Of a stretch of DNA of 64,000 bases, positions 26,597 through 38,283 are shown piece by piece. The DNA lies in the NCBI GenBank assembly GCA_009746045.1, contig RPFO01000027.1, positions 2,268,202 through 2,332,201 on the forward strand. The letters are read 5' to 3'. The number at the start of each line of letters is the position of its first letter. Positions within the stretch are counted from its first letter, which is position 1. A program made the position numbers and the translations under genes. This DNA comes from Mesostigma viride. Taxonomy: Eukaryota > Streptophyta > Mesostigmatophyceae > Mesostigmatales > Mesostigmataceae. The notes below the pieces were generated by a model. The model searched no databases. It saw nothing but the letters and a program-made list of their open reading frames with translations, and was not told where the DNA came from.

Positions 26597-28239
26597 AAGG
26601 CGTTGAATGCATTGAAGGCCTATAGGGAATTATGGAGAGGATGTATGGGAGGTAGCCAGTCCCCTGCTTGTGTGATAGATAGGCCTGCGCTTGTTGTCTC
26701 CAACATCTATGTTCACGCCTTTCCTCTCGTACAACTATTCTAGTCCTTATACGAAGGTTGGCGCGTCACGTGTCCAGGAATATTTGTCTCCGTAACTGCA
26801 TTTCTTAGCGGCAAACTTCACGCTTTATTGGTCGGTTTTCATCGTGTAGGCAGATGCTTGTTGGACGTGAAATGTACAGTAACCTTCTTGGTTCATTCAG
26901 TAATCTTTTGAGGCAAGTTGTTATTTTTTTCGTCATTAATGGCATGGCCCTGATTAGGGCCCCATGGATTGTACAAGAACCACCTCGCTTGTAAAACAGC
27001 ATAGTCTTAACTTGGTTGGCTTGAACTCTGTATAGTCATTCTGATAAATGCATAGTTGGCTCATGGATGGTACGTTTTCTCATTGCCAGTTCTGCAAATG
27101 TTGTTTCCATTGCAAGCTTGGGTGCCTTATGAAGTGCCTTATTGGGTGCCTTCTTAACTTCAGAGCTGGTGGTAGCAAAACTTTAGGGTGCAGAAAGTCC
27201 CTCCATGCAATCCCTGCACTTTCCACCAGCCACAATGATATTGTCAAGGCAAGCAACAAAATTATAGTAGTATTAAATTATAACATGACTCCGTGGGGAG
27301 ATCATTTTGCACGTATTCCCTTGCTGATGGATGGGGGTGGGCGAAGCCGCGAAAGCTAACTAAGCTAGCTCTAAAGCATTCTACAAAAATCCTAGCTACT
27401 CTACTCAGCAAAGCGTCCCTTCCTCCTGGGGGGGGGGGGCTTGCCCACAGGGGCTGGCGTGTGGGCCTAGCTGGACAATGGCCTGCTACCTAGAGCTTCT
27501 TGTCCTGCATGGCAGTCCAAGCAAGAGAGAGGGAGGAAATGCGGTGTGCAAACTGGGCTGGGACCACTAGGTCGGCCAGCAACTGATCTGTATAGTTCAT
27601 GGCAGGTCTACCAACATGTCTGGGTTTGTCCTTGGGGCAGGTTAGGTCAGGATATGCCGCCCTGGCTGGCCAAGCTGCTGTGGGGCTGCCAGACCAAGGG
27701 CGGTGTCTACCTGACTGGTTCGAGCAAGATGTCCTACAAATATCAAGGAGACAACCAGCGCAGGCCAGAAATCGGGAGAATCCGGTCCATGGTAGCTCCA
27801 GCCTGCCGTTATCTTGTCCGCGTTTTTGAGTCGTTCAGGATGATGAATATGAATGGAGATGGAAATGTGTAGCCTTGTGCATTGAAATTATGGCTGGCTT
27901 ACGTGTAGAGCGACTAGATGACCTAGACGGTGGGGCCGGAAACAGCTTGCTTGCATGATCAGGGCGTGTCATGTTTCGAGCCTAACTGACCGGGAGTGTC
28001 TAGTGCTGAGCACCATTGCTGCGATCGCTCTCTCACCATTTACGAGGAAATACCCGCAAATGGAAAACCACTGAAAAGGTCTAGCTAGTCAGTCATTACG
28101 TTAGCCATGCCATGTTTCCAAACCTACAAATATGGTTAATATGTACAAATACCATGGTATGCTATGGTTACTATGTTCATTGAGAATGATAAATTACGGA
28201 GGTGAGATACATGGTTAATATGTACAAATGCTATCCTAC
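26597..28239. other. Intergenic; 3' flank of the 5-phosphatase gene and repeat debris
   Basis: I see no supported gene. The first few hundred bases should hold the 3' UTR; no obvious TGTAA polyadenylation signal was found by eye. From about 27590 to 27738 the minus strand weakly resembles the C-terminal LINE coding region at 43600-43700 (shared GGTGTCTACCTGxxTGGTxCGAGC). It is joined directly to the dispersed short repeat at 27741. Confidence 0.4.
27741..27800 (-). repeat. Dispersed short repeat, site 3 (longest plus-strand copy)
   Basis: TATCAAGGAGACAACCAGCG, CAGGCCAGAAATCGGGAGAA, then TCCGGTCCATGGTAGCTC. The last part matches the inverse copy at 46676-46737, so the full element is at least 58 bp long. 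Confidence 0.85.
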
Positions 28240-29590
28240 GCTGCCTTAATAGTCGTCCGGAATACGGGGTATACCCTTGTACTGACAAAGACTCTATGCG
28301 TGGAAAACTCTACATTCAGGACCTGTCGGAGCATCCTATAAACCGTGCCATTCAGCCGGATGACCAGCTTGCATGCATGTCCGTGAGCGTCCATGCCTTG
28401 GCGCCTTACGTGAGCACCGTGAGGACCAGGACCTTGAAGAGCACGCACTTGCGGTCCTCGCCCAGGTCCTTCGAGTTCCAATAGGTATTGAGCGAGTGGA
28501 GCCTGGCCCAGGCCAGGCCGATGCGGGTGTCCACATCGTCGGTGGTGTCGGGGAGCATGCTCCCCAGCAGTTTGAAGCGATCACGGAACGGGACTTCTGT
28601 CCCGTCTAGCAGCCGCGGCAGCGACGGGCATGTACTGGTAGCCCCAATCACCATCGCCTCAGTTTTGACGCTAATCTCCGATTCCCCACCGCCCGCGCCT
28701 CCAAGCCCAGACAGTCCAGCCAGGTCTGAATGTGCTCGGGGCGCTTGATGAGGGTGGTATCATCCGCATGTATAAATCAGGTTGGACAGGCGGTAACCCG
28801 GCAGGGCCCCACCGCCGCGGCGCCGCCCCCTTGGCGCACGTTAAGGATGTCCAAGCCCGGCCGGCTCAAACCCCTAAGAGCAGTAAAGCGCGCACGTGCC
28901 TGGCGCATGACGTGATTCACGACAATAATGAATTTGAGATATGGGGACAGGACACAACCTTGCCACACCCTGTGATGAAGGGGAAATGGTGGGGTGGTGC
29001 CTTCCGCAGTCCGCAATACTGCCTGTGAACCCTCATACAGCCGGCGAATGGCAGCAATAAATGCTGGTGGCAGGTGATCCAGAGCTAGGATGGCCCAAAG
29101 AGCCTCCCAGAGGACCGTGTCAAAAGCCTTGATGTAGTCAACAATGAATGAAGACCAGCGGAAAACCATCAGGGCAAATGCGACGCACCTCCTCCACCAG
29201 CCGGCGCACGACAAACACAGCCATGACAGTGTTACGGCCACGACAGAAACCCATCTGAGACTCACCCGGCCAGGTGTGGGTCCACTGCGCAGCGCGGAGC
29301 CTAGCTGTGCAGCATCATGCGCATGAAGACGTACCTAATTCAGCGCCGCGCTCTGGATCGAGGCAGACACTCCGGATAGTTACGGGGGTCAGCAGCAGAG
29401 CCATTCTTGTACAGCATGACTCGGATAACCGTCTGCCACTCAGCAGGCGGAGGCTCATCAGAGAGCAGAACACGGTTGCAGAGCGCCAGCAGAAGCTTGC
29501 GAACCGCCAGGTCAGGGGTAAATCGAAACAACCCACGAATGCCGTAGATGCAGATACAGCAGTGCAAACAACGTCACGATCGACGCGGCA
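28240..29590 (-). pseudogene. Decayed LINE reverse transcriptase
   Basis: Reading the minus strand from 29590 downward there are pieces of a LINE ORF2: PPPAEWQTVIRVMLYKNGSA (N-terminal reverse transcriptase), DYIKAFDTVLWEALW, VWQGCVLSPYL, then RFKLLGSMLPDTTDDVDTRI. They lie in different frames. The catalytic YADD position reads HADD here (complement of about 28755-28780). Frameshifts and this change make it inactive. Orientation and family match the better copy at 43224-44994. Confidence 0.8.
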
Positions 29591-29639
29591 CTAAATCGCC
29601 TCGGTTCCTTATTTAATATGAGCCATTTTACAGCGTCGC

Positions 29640-29970
29640 GCCGTGTCGCGTACCCGAGCCCTTTTCCATGTACATCACATGATATGTAAAATCCACTTCC
29701 CAGACCGGGAATTCCGCCCCATCTTTTACCGTTGTGCAGTACCACCGATACACTACCATTCAAATCACCGATCATTTTGCTGGAGGTATACCTCATATTT
29801 AATTTCGCCGGCATGCCTCTTTCCAACTCCGAAGTCCAACTCTACTGAGCTGCATGGAACTCCGAGCCGGATTTTTTCACCGACCGTGGCGCGTACCCGA
29901 GCCTTTTGCCATGGACATAACGTGAGATTTAAAATCTGCTTCCCAGACCCGGAATTCCGTTTAATAAGCA
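29640..29970. repeat. Partly duplicated block plus a dispersed repeat shared with 45449-45575
   Basis: GCGTACCCGAGCCCTTTTCC at 29648 is repeated as GCGTACCCGAGCCTTTTGCC at 29890; both copies run on to CAGACC(C)GGAATTCCG. Between them, 29737-29880 (CAGTACCACCGATACACTAC through CCTCTTTCCAACTCCGA) matches 45449-45575. It is the same repeat family at two loci, each near the 5' side of a minus-strand LINE fragment. Confidence 0.7.
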
Positions 29971-30073
29971 AGCAAGCAATTGCTTGCGTGTCATGCGCAT
30001 GGGCATGCCACGGAGTACTATGCTAATTTAATTAGAAAATAATTACACGAAAGTTACAAATATCGTCTGCATC

Positions 30074-31838
30074 ATGCCCCAACCATTTCGTAACTACGTA
30101 CGAAAATTGCAAATGGCGACAGTACCTAGACTACGTACGCTTTACGGTCAGCGGCTGGGCGCTGCGACTGACCGACGCAGAATGCACCGACATAGTGCAC
30201 TATTACGCAGGGGAACTCAAGCTCCGTGGGCCCGATGGGCCAATCCCCGCCGACAAGGTGGAGGAGTTCCTCGCCCTGCTAGAATTCAACCATCGCCTCG
30301 GCCATCCTCTTCAGCTTCTTCAAGCTCACTGCACGTGACCTCGACGCTCGGCTCCGCAACCCAGCCCGGCCTGCGCAGCGGGCAGCCACACCGGCTGCCT
30401 CCCTCTGCAAGGATGACCTCCCAGCATTGCTGGAGGAGCACGTGACCTGGCCGCTGGCCGAGAAGATGACATTGATGACTACAGCGCTCAACACGGTGGA
30501 GGCCAAGGTCTCCAATACGGAAACCAAGGTCGCACACAAGCTACAACCTCAGCTCACGGCGCTGCAGACCACGGCGCAGGCATCCGAGGCACATGCTGCA
30601 CTCCTCTCCCGCCTCAACCAGGTGGAGGGGAAGTGCGGCGTGCTCGAAGCCATCACCGCCCACACCGAGGCCCTGGCCACACAGGTCCCAACCAACGATA
30701 GCGGAGCAGACGGCCACCATCGCATCCCAGCCACCCCGGCAGGATCATTGCTGGCGACCTCCCGCCGCTCTCCTATGCGGACCTCAGTGCTGCGGTCAGC
30801 GACCGCCTCAACCACTGACGCCATAGCCACGAAGCTCCGGGAGCTGGAGGACCACCGCCATGCAGGCCGAACAACGGGAGGCCACCGACCGCGCTCGCTG
30901 CGAGTGCCGAGTGGTGCTGCGTCGTTTCCCCCAGAAGCCAGGTGAGTCTGACGTCAAGTGACCACCCTTGCCGACGAGCTCAAGGACCAGCTTCTCACCC
31001 TCATGGGCCTGGTACTAGGTGCTCAGGTAGAACTGCGCGGGTGCCACCGCCTTCCCCACTCACGGGACAAGGCGGCTCTCCCACCAGTCCTGCTCACCTC
31101 AGTTCCCCTCCCCTGAGGACAAGCGGCGGTTCCTTTCTCGATCGTCGCAAGACTCAGGTTGCACGACCTCACATGGACGCTGGACGACGACCTGACCCCC
31201 GCTCAGCATGCAGCAGCAGCGACACGACCTGTGGCCGGAATACCTCCGCCACAAGCAGGACCCCCAGAAGCCCAAGGTGTACTGGAGGGGCGGGGACCTG
31301 ATGATTAACCACAAGATGTGGATGCCCCCTGCGGGCTAGAACTATAGCTTGAGCTTGTATAACAGCCCTAGCTTGTATTATCCGTTGGTAGTCACTGCCC
31401 GGCCATGGCAGCCAATGATGCCTAAAATGTTTGCCTAGCTGTGCCACCATACATACCTAGTCACGTGCACCGCTAATGTGCACACGTACGGTACACAACA
31501 ACCAGCCATGGCCTCAGCGTAGCCCCGGGCAAGGCTTGTACAGCTATGCTACGTCCTGGCTATGATCAGATTACTTGCCCACGCTACTTGTTACTGATGA
31601 TATGCTCACATGGGTCTTATTGCACCCACAGAACTTGCCGGATCATCTATGGCGTGTCCGATTGCCGCTGTGGCATGCCTCTGGCATGAAGGAGAAAGGG
31701 GGTCTCTGCCCTTTCTTCCTGTTGTGCACATGCAGGGATTAGAAGCACTTCGGTGCTCCGTGACTTCCCAACGGGAGCACGAGTTTAATTAATTAATTAA
31801 TTAATGAATTAATTAATTCATTAATTAACTAATTTCGT
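30074..31838 (+). mobile_element. LINE ORF1-only (half-LINE-like) element
   Basis: Plus-strand frames give an ORF1-type protein broken by frameshifts. An N-terminal part contains ADKVEEFLALLEFNHRLGHP. A coiled-coil-like segment covers 30427-30840 (AEKMTLMTTALNTVEAKVSN). An RNA-binding-like part contains RCECRVVLRRFPQKPGESDV, and the end contains LHDLTWTLDDDLTPAQ. No endonuclease or reverse transcriptase follows. Instead, after about 400 bp, there is a LINE 3' end: hairpin arms at 31753-31760 and 31772-31780, then (TTAA)-type tail 31785-31838. Whether ORF2 was lost before or after insertion cannot be told. Confidence 0.65.
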
Positions 31839-32274
31839 AACTAGAGGGGGATATAATCCTCATCTGAGCTGCCCTCTACTGTAACGGCAGACGCGAGGCG
31901 GTAGTGTAGTGGCTATCCTCAGGGGCAATGACCTCCACCTGTGGACTTCTACCCTGCATTCTAGCAATGGGCCGCGGGGCCCGTGGGGATAAAACAGGAG
32001 CATGCCCCTCACGAAGGTGCTTATCGCAGACGGCAGACGGCCCATTTCTCCAATTGTCTATCATGCAGGCGCGGAGTACAGCTAGTCCGGCCCAGAAGCC
32101 CTTCATCCTCAATCAAGCAATTGTGTCACATAGGTCCAGGTCCCGCCGCGTCGATGTGGGGTGCGCGCAAATTTGCCAGTGGTTTGCTACGGGAAAAGGG
32201 GACCCTGCCATAGGAGAAGGTGTCTACTGACCTGGTTGGCCAGTCCTAAGCCCGCCAGCAGGGCCCACATCGGT
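31839..32274. other. Short unassigned stretch left of the TIR element
   Basis: I see no gene. The part at about 32200-32260 weakly resembles the minus-strand LINE C-terminal coding region (GGTGTCTACTGACCTGGTTGG). It forms the left flank of the inverted-repeat element. Confidence 0.3.
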
Positions 32275-32309
32275 ATTCCCTAGCCTAATATGGATTTGTA
32301 CTACAGCAC
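32275..32309 (+). repeat. Left terminal inverted repeat
   Basis: Begins ATTCCCTAGCCTAATATGGA and ends AGCAC. It matches the complement of 42019-42053 at 34 of 35 positions. Confidence 0.85.
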
Positions 32310-32389
32310 TAGTACAAATTGGTTTTTTTTCAACATTGTTATTTAATGCCTCTCATAGGTCCAAAGCATGGAGGTCAGTGTCCCAACAT

Positions 32390-32775
32390 GTGGTGACACC
32401 GTGACACCGTGACACCGTGACACCGTGACACCGTGACATCACAACACTAGCATTTCACAGTTTGTATGATGTCACATGGTAATGTGACGTTCAGCACTGG
32501 TATCATGATGTCCACATGTAAGCTAAAGCGCTGCCCAACATGACGTGACACCGTGACATCATGACACCGTGACATCGTGACACCGTGACACCGTGACATC
32601 ACAACACTAGCTAGCATTTCACAGTTTGTATGATGTCACAAGGTAATGTGATGTACAGCACTGATATCATGATGTCCACATGTAAGCTGAAGCGCTGCCC
32701 AACATGACGTGACACCGCACGACATCATGACACCGTGACATCGTGACACCGTGACATCGTGACACCGTGACATTG
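32390..32775 (+). repeat. Left subterminal array of GTGACACC octamers in a higher-order repeat
   Basis: Blocks of (GTGACACC)n alternate with a spacer containing CATCACAACACTAGCATTTC, ATGATGTCCACATGTAAGCT and GCGCTGCCCAACATGAC. The composite of about 165-175 bp occurs about 2.5 times. GTGACATC variants are interspersed. Such subterminal repeats often bind transposase in other DNA transposon families; that role is inference here. Confidence 0.85.
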
Positions 32776-33492
32776 AATCTTGCTATGTATGGAGATATCG
32801 TTTTTCACTTCTCTAACTTGAGTAATGCAAGCACAAGGCAACATAATTAGTTTTGAACCCCTGAAAAGAAAGAACCTTACATGCCCTACGTCTCAGAACA
32901 CTGTTGCATCATGCATGACACCAGGACACGGTGACAAAGTGGCATGGCACAAGATACAACTGCATTTGACACCAAATATTGATAAGGCTAAACAACTAGC
33001 CTTCATTCCTAAATAGCCATGCATGCATCACATTCTTTACTGAAATATGACATGGATCTACTAAGTCAACCATGCAGTCACATGTGAGTCTCAAACCATT
33101 AAAACAGGTATGCGCATATGTGTATTCCATCTGGGTTTGATGCCCAGGCGCATACCATTAATTAGACAACTAGTCCAAAACAATGCATGTCTCACTTAAT
33201 AGTCATCATAATACACATCTTGTTCCAGATTGTTATTTGGTATTTCACCAGACGCCTCCGAGGCACTGCGTCCGATGATGCCTGGTGCAAAACAATAGCA
33301 TTTATAGCACGCAAAACAAGAAAGCAAAACAAGAAAGTTACGTATTTTCTCCGACACCAAACGTCATCGTACCCTCCATGCAGCAGCCTCGTGCAAGCTG
33401 AATTGCATAGAAGCTGCAACTACGATTCTATTCATGAAAGCATACAGGCAGGCAGTCGACATCCCAAGCAGGATAACCCCCCTAAACAACAA

Positions 33493-33597
33493 CCCCTCGC
33501 GGGGGGCGCGTGAAAACGGCAAAGGCAAAGCGGAGCCCGCCGCCTTTGGGCGGGCGGAGCGGAGCCTTTGCCGTTTTCACGCGCCCCCCGCGAGGGG
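33493..33597. repeat. Perfect 34-bp inverted repeat with nested GC stem
   Basis: Arms are 33493-33526 (CCCCTCGCGGGGGGCGCGTG through CAAAGGC) and 33564-33597, exact complements over 34 bases. The 37-base loop contains a second stem, GCCCGCC/GGCGGGC. The whole block is far more GC-rich than its surroundings and could form a cruciform or RNA hairpin. It has no target duplication that I can see. Confidence 0.95.
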
Positions 33598-33653
33598 AAT
33601 TTTTTTTTGGAAAATGGGGCAAACCATGGGGGTTTTCTTACGGAATTTACCTG

Positions 33654-33908
33654 CGATCTTCCTTGCGATGCAGTTTTGCCTGGTCGCTCGCGCTCCCCGT
33701 CCGAACCGCCATCAGAGGCTGCATTAATTCTATTAAGCTCATTCAGCGCGCCCCGGACGTACACGGTTGATTTCTTATCTTTTGGTTGTTCATCTGCCTT
33801 CCCGTCTACAGCAGCGCCATCATCGGCTGTCTCGGCATGCTCTGCACGTTCATCCGAGCCATACTGTTCATGGATTTCTGCCGGCGGCTGCTGTTCGCCG
33901 CTAGCCAT
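33654..33908 (-). CDS. First exon of a small acidic/hydrophilic protein in the TIR element
   Basis: An ATG at 33908 (minus) opens a frame with EQYGSDERAEHAETADDGAA and DKKSTVYVRGALNELNRINA, up to a plausible donor (CAG|GTAAAT) after residue 85 at 33654. Beyond it, the frame runs through the GC palindrome and looks artificial. Downstream exons are likely at about 33400-33280, but no phase-consistent model was found. No domain was recognised. It is divergent from the transposase-like gene with about 560 bp between starts. It could encode an accessory protein of the transposon. Confidence 0.45.
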
Positions 33909-34466
33909 CGCAGCTATATCCTATCAAACTCCGCTGTCCTAAAAACACGAACAAACACGAGGGCACGCAAATTATCTACGTCGTGCGTCCAGAAGTACTT
34001 GTCGAGCTTAATCTGTATATTATTTTGCGTTCAAGTTCTCCGGACCTCGTGACATCGGGTGCATGCCTTCGTTCCCGAGGTCGATGTCCCGAGGTCCCGA
34101 GAACTTGCGGCCCAAATTTAGGTGGTGTCCCGAGGTCCCGACACCTGATTGGCCCGTTGAGATTCGCTCAGAATCAAGAGCAATCAATGCGGACCACGAG
34201 TAGCTCGGACCTCGTGACACCACCTCGGGCCAGGCGGGTGCACTTGCACGCCGATATGTATATCGACAACGATGGAAGATTGCATCGGTAAAATGTATTA
34301 GCCGGGTAATAACAACTCGGGCAGACCGGGCTGCAGTTGGAGCCCGTTTTGCCATGTTTAGATTCCACCCCACTGGCGTGGGGACCTACGTTTGCCATCT
34401 GCACACGTAGAAAAGGGGGCGGAAGTGTTATTTAATTTGCACGGGTGCCCAGTGGACATCATAGCC
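33909..34466. promoter_or_regulatory. Divergent intergenic region of the two transposon genes
   Basis: CGGACCTCGTGACA occurs twice in direct orientation (about 34039 and 34207). GTCCCGAGGTCCCGA words also repeat at about 34085 and 34128. These clustered copies lie between divergent starts and may be regulatory or protein-binding sites. This is based on repetition and position only. Confidence 0.4.
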
Positions 34467-37400
34467 ATGGCGAGGTCCACAGTTTTCATGGACCCCGGCC
34501 CAGGGGCGCTGGGTTGGCAGATTTTGGCAGCGTTTGTCTTGCTGCTAATCCTGGGATACGTCGTTTTAACCACCATGGCGAGGCGGGGCGTCCGGTTGTC
34601 TGCTGCTGCCGTGTTAGAGAAATGCACCTCGGATGCGTCCCTGAATGCGGCACTTAGCAGGGACTGGGATTGTGATTGTGGTCGGCATTGTTTGAGAAGC
34701 GTGCATAGGGAGGAAGTACGTGCAATGAGAACTGACTTGTGGAGAAAGACGCAGGCGGATAGGAAAGACTTTATCAGAACCCAACTTAGAATGGGCGGTC
34801 AGAGAGAAGAAGAAATTCCGGGAAGCTTCCGTCACAAACGCAGTCGAGACGAGGATTTTCTTTTCGCAGTGGAGGGCTACGTTGTTTACCCGGCTACCAA
34901 GCATAATCCAGAGTCGACAGCCCCCTTTCGGCATCGCATGTGTGAAGCTGCTTTCCGCCGTGCTTTGTATATCAACCCCAATATTTGGCAGACGGCTGTA
35001 AAGGAGGCAACCCGCCCCGCCCCTTCACCTGGCACTCGTCGGGATGTGGAATCCGGCTTGGGTAGCACTGCTGGACGGCGTGTTCGAGGATCCCGTTCAA
35101 TATCTGCCAGGATTGGGGAGGCCAAAGCGCTTTGTGAGCTATATGGATTCGGCGTTGGTTACGCCCAGCAGTTGAGAAAGATCCTCGAGATGGCCGCAGC
35201 ATTCTTGAGCAACCCTGCAAGAAGACTTTGTACTCGGAGTATGTTAGGGAGAGACAAGATTACAATGCACCTGTGGTTAGTATTTCGCTTTTCAGGACAA
35301 TCTTCAAAGCAGTGGCGACAATCATGGAAGTCCATGTTGAGCGTTTTCGCACAAAGGTTATGGGTGAATGTTCCCGCTGTCGAAAGCTGAAGGATGCCAT
35401 TTTGTTTTACCGGACCACTGACCGGGCCAGGTGGGAGGCCAGTAAGGAGAAGTTAGCTGATCACACTGATTTCTTTAATGGGGAGCGGATGGCTTATCTG
35501 CAGCGAAGGTTCGAAGGCGCCAAGCATTTTTTTGTTTCCATAGTCATGGATGGTTTGGCAAAGATGAAGACAGCGGTTCCAACGAGGGGGAGCGCCTCGA
35601 AAGAGTGGCTTAGCAGCCGCCAGCTTCATATACCGTACCAGTTAGTCTGCTCTATTTTGCACGGGGTGAGGACGTATTTTTGGGTCATCATGCCATGGGT
35701 AGCTAATTCTGAGGTTTCTGGTAATTCAGGGCGCGTCACGGCAACAGTGCTCACGCATCAGTTGTTGGAAGTGGTTGTTGAGCGTCCATGGGAGAAGTCC
35801 ACTGATCCTGAGATTCGTGAGTTTGGCCTTGCCCCTAACCTCGTCCTTCAAGTGGATGGGGGTGGGGACAACATGAACAACGAGTTGTTGGGGTTCCTAG
35901 CTGTTCTCATTGTCCGCCGCCTCTTTGCTCGCATCAGGGTGTGCCGGCTTCCACCGGGACACACACACAATGATGCTGACCAAAGGTTTGGTTGGTTCAT
36001 CCGGTGGTACAACGGCATCAAGAACCGTGTGTCAGATCTTCCACCGGTGCTGATGCTGACGTTTCAAGACGTGCTGCAGGGGCTGAAGCGTGCCTTTGCA
36101 CATTTCTACGACGACGGCCCTTCTGGGAGCACGGCGATCATCAGTCCACTGCCACCATCTTCCAAGGTTCGTTTGTCTTCATAGATTTATGTTGCCATAG
36201 TGGATGAGTGCATTGCCAGTGTGTTGGTAGGCGGGGCATGTAGTCATGGGGATGCGCGCGCGCGGCACGGTGGGGGGAGCGCGTGGCGGCCAGTTTTTTA
36301 TGCTATTCATGGGGATGCGCGCGCGCGGCACGGTGGGGGGAGCGCGTGGCGGCCAGTTTTTTATGCTATTCATGGGGATGCGCGCGCGCGGCACGGTGGG
36401 GGGAGCGCGTGGCGGCCAGTTTTTTATGCTAGTCATGGGGATGCGCGCGCGCGGCACGGTGGGGGGAGCGCGTGGCGGCCAGTTTTTTATGCTATGTAGC
36501 TGCAGAGTTGAATCACAATTTTCTGCTTACTTGTCTTTTACTGCTACCGTATGTGCGTTTCCTTTCGCGGCTACTGTGTCCTTTTGCAGCTGATCAACGC
36601 AGCGCTGGACTTCACCACGTGGCTACGTGGCTGCGTGGACCCAGACCTTGGGCGCTGGGTCAAGTCCGCTGATGTTGTTGTGGACGCGTCAACCAATCAA
36701 CCCGTGATCGAGCGTCATCCGGTCAGCAAGATATTCGATATCGAGTTGTTTGGCCATCGAGCTGCAGACGACGGACCGGATGTTGGTGATGACTGCTATT
36801 TCCGCTACCGCCTTGCCACGGCGGAGGCCTTAACGGATGTGCCCGCCAATTGGTGGAGGCCTCTTGGGCCGAACGGGGAGGCCTGCGACATGGTCAGCGT
36901 CAACTCGAGGCGCGCGAGTGATGGCAAACAGCTTTTTGGCGCGCTGGTCATGGAGGCAGCCAAGGCATGCACCCAAGGGCAGCCCGGGTCTCGCTGCTTT
37001 CGCCGATTGGGATGGCGATCACGCAATCCGCTCTCACTGCTCTAAACTCAGTCGGCAGTTTAATTCCAGACGTCATGACGGAGGAAAAGCAAGCAGAGCT
37101 CAACGACGAGATCCGCGGCTTTCCCACTGACCCAGCGCAAGTAGAAGAGTGCGCGTCGGTGTTTGACGTCATGATCCAGAAGCTGACAGAGTGCAGGGAG
37201 CAGCAAAAGGACAAGCCCCTCCCTTTCCGTCTCCATTCTGCAGGGGATCAGGCGATCATGCGGGCTACCCGTGCCCTGGAAGCGCCGCTGCATCCAATTG
37301 TCACCCACGCTGGCGACCGCCGGCACGAAGTGCATGCTGCCATTCAGCGGGCGCGACGCGCGGCTGAGCAGCTGCCTGCCGCCCCTGCCCACCCTGCCGC

Positions 37401-38283
37401 CCTGGCCGCCCCTGCCGCCTCTACCGCTTCTGCCGCACATGCCACGCCTGTGGTCGCCTCCAATCTGCCTGCAGATGCCAGCGGTGGTGCCCGGACTACT
37501 GCGACCTCGGACCGGATTTTTACGGTAAATCCCGGCATCATCTCCCACGGCGATCTGCTTATCGTCAAGAGGCCTGCAGTAACGTGCGGGGATGGCATGC
37601 CGTGGCCAGAAGAGATTCTGGTAAAAGTCACGGATGCATCTACAGTGCGTGCATGCGGGACTCTGACAGTTTCTGTGTATTATTCACCCTCCTGGGAAGG
37701 GCAGTTTAGCAAGCTCGTACTCGCCGGTGGTGGGCCGGGCCTGGTAGTGCCGGCGTCAGATATCATTGTTCAACACTGGACAGTTGGTGCAACAGGGCAG
37801 GCTGTCCACACTCCCACGCTTACAGCAACACGGAAACTGTCTGGTGCAACCCTCCAGGCTTTGCGAGACCATCCACATGTGCACTTTGCCGGATTTAAAA
37901 CACAGCAAGCTGCCGCCGCGACATCCAAAGCTGCATGTGCGGCATACTTTGCTGAGCACGGTCTGCAGGCGCTAGAAGGGAGGAGGCTTTGTGCGTTGTG
38001 GGGTGCTTCCAAGACCCGTTTTCATGGGTGGGTCGTAGGAGTGGATGAGAGTGATGGGAAGGTGAAGATTGAGACAATGTGGTCTGACGGCAAGGGGGCT
38101 TCATACACCTCCTTGGAGGAAGTATTGAGTTTCATATGCGGGTGCCCGCATGCGGCTCGTGCCTTTGGCCGTGCGAAGTTTTTTCAGGATGACACCGCAG
38201 GCGGTGTCGGGACGGAGCGGGATGTGCCGCCCGATGCTTCTACTAGTGAGAGTAGTGATGATGAAAGTGATGAGGATGAGTGA
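34467..38283 (+). CDS. Transposase-like protein (DUF7869-type core) in the TIR element
   Basis: The start ATG at 34467 has a good GCCATGG context. The N-terminus carries a hydrophobic stretch (WQILAAFVLLLILGYVVL). Then comes a region with CDCGRHCLRSVHREEVRAMR, typical of the N-terminal half of this family. The core (35228-36166) contains LYSEYV, VSISLFRTIF, GECSRC, LVLQVDGGGDNMNNELLGF and LPPGHTHNDADQRFGWF. That last motif is characteristic of a large eukaryotic family believed to be transposase-derived. The frame changes near 35130-35200, either through a very short intron or a frameshift. An intron at 36167-36589 (AAG|GTTCGT, TTGCAG|CTG) is phase-consistent. A second frame change near 36917-37070 may be another intron. 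The C-terminus holds an Ala/Pro linker, a GWVVGVDESDGKVKIETMWS segment and an acidic end. The family name is from memory. Confidence 0.65.
36240..36496. repeat. 63-bp tandem repeat in an intron of the transposase-like gene, 4 copies
   Basis: Units at about 36248, 36311, 36374 and 36437 contain CATGGGGATGCGCGCGCGCG, then GGTGGGGGGAGCGCGTGGCG. Copies are nearly identical. The unit length is divisible by three, so the frames stay open, but the array lies inside a well-supported intron. Confidence 0.92.
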
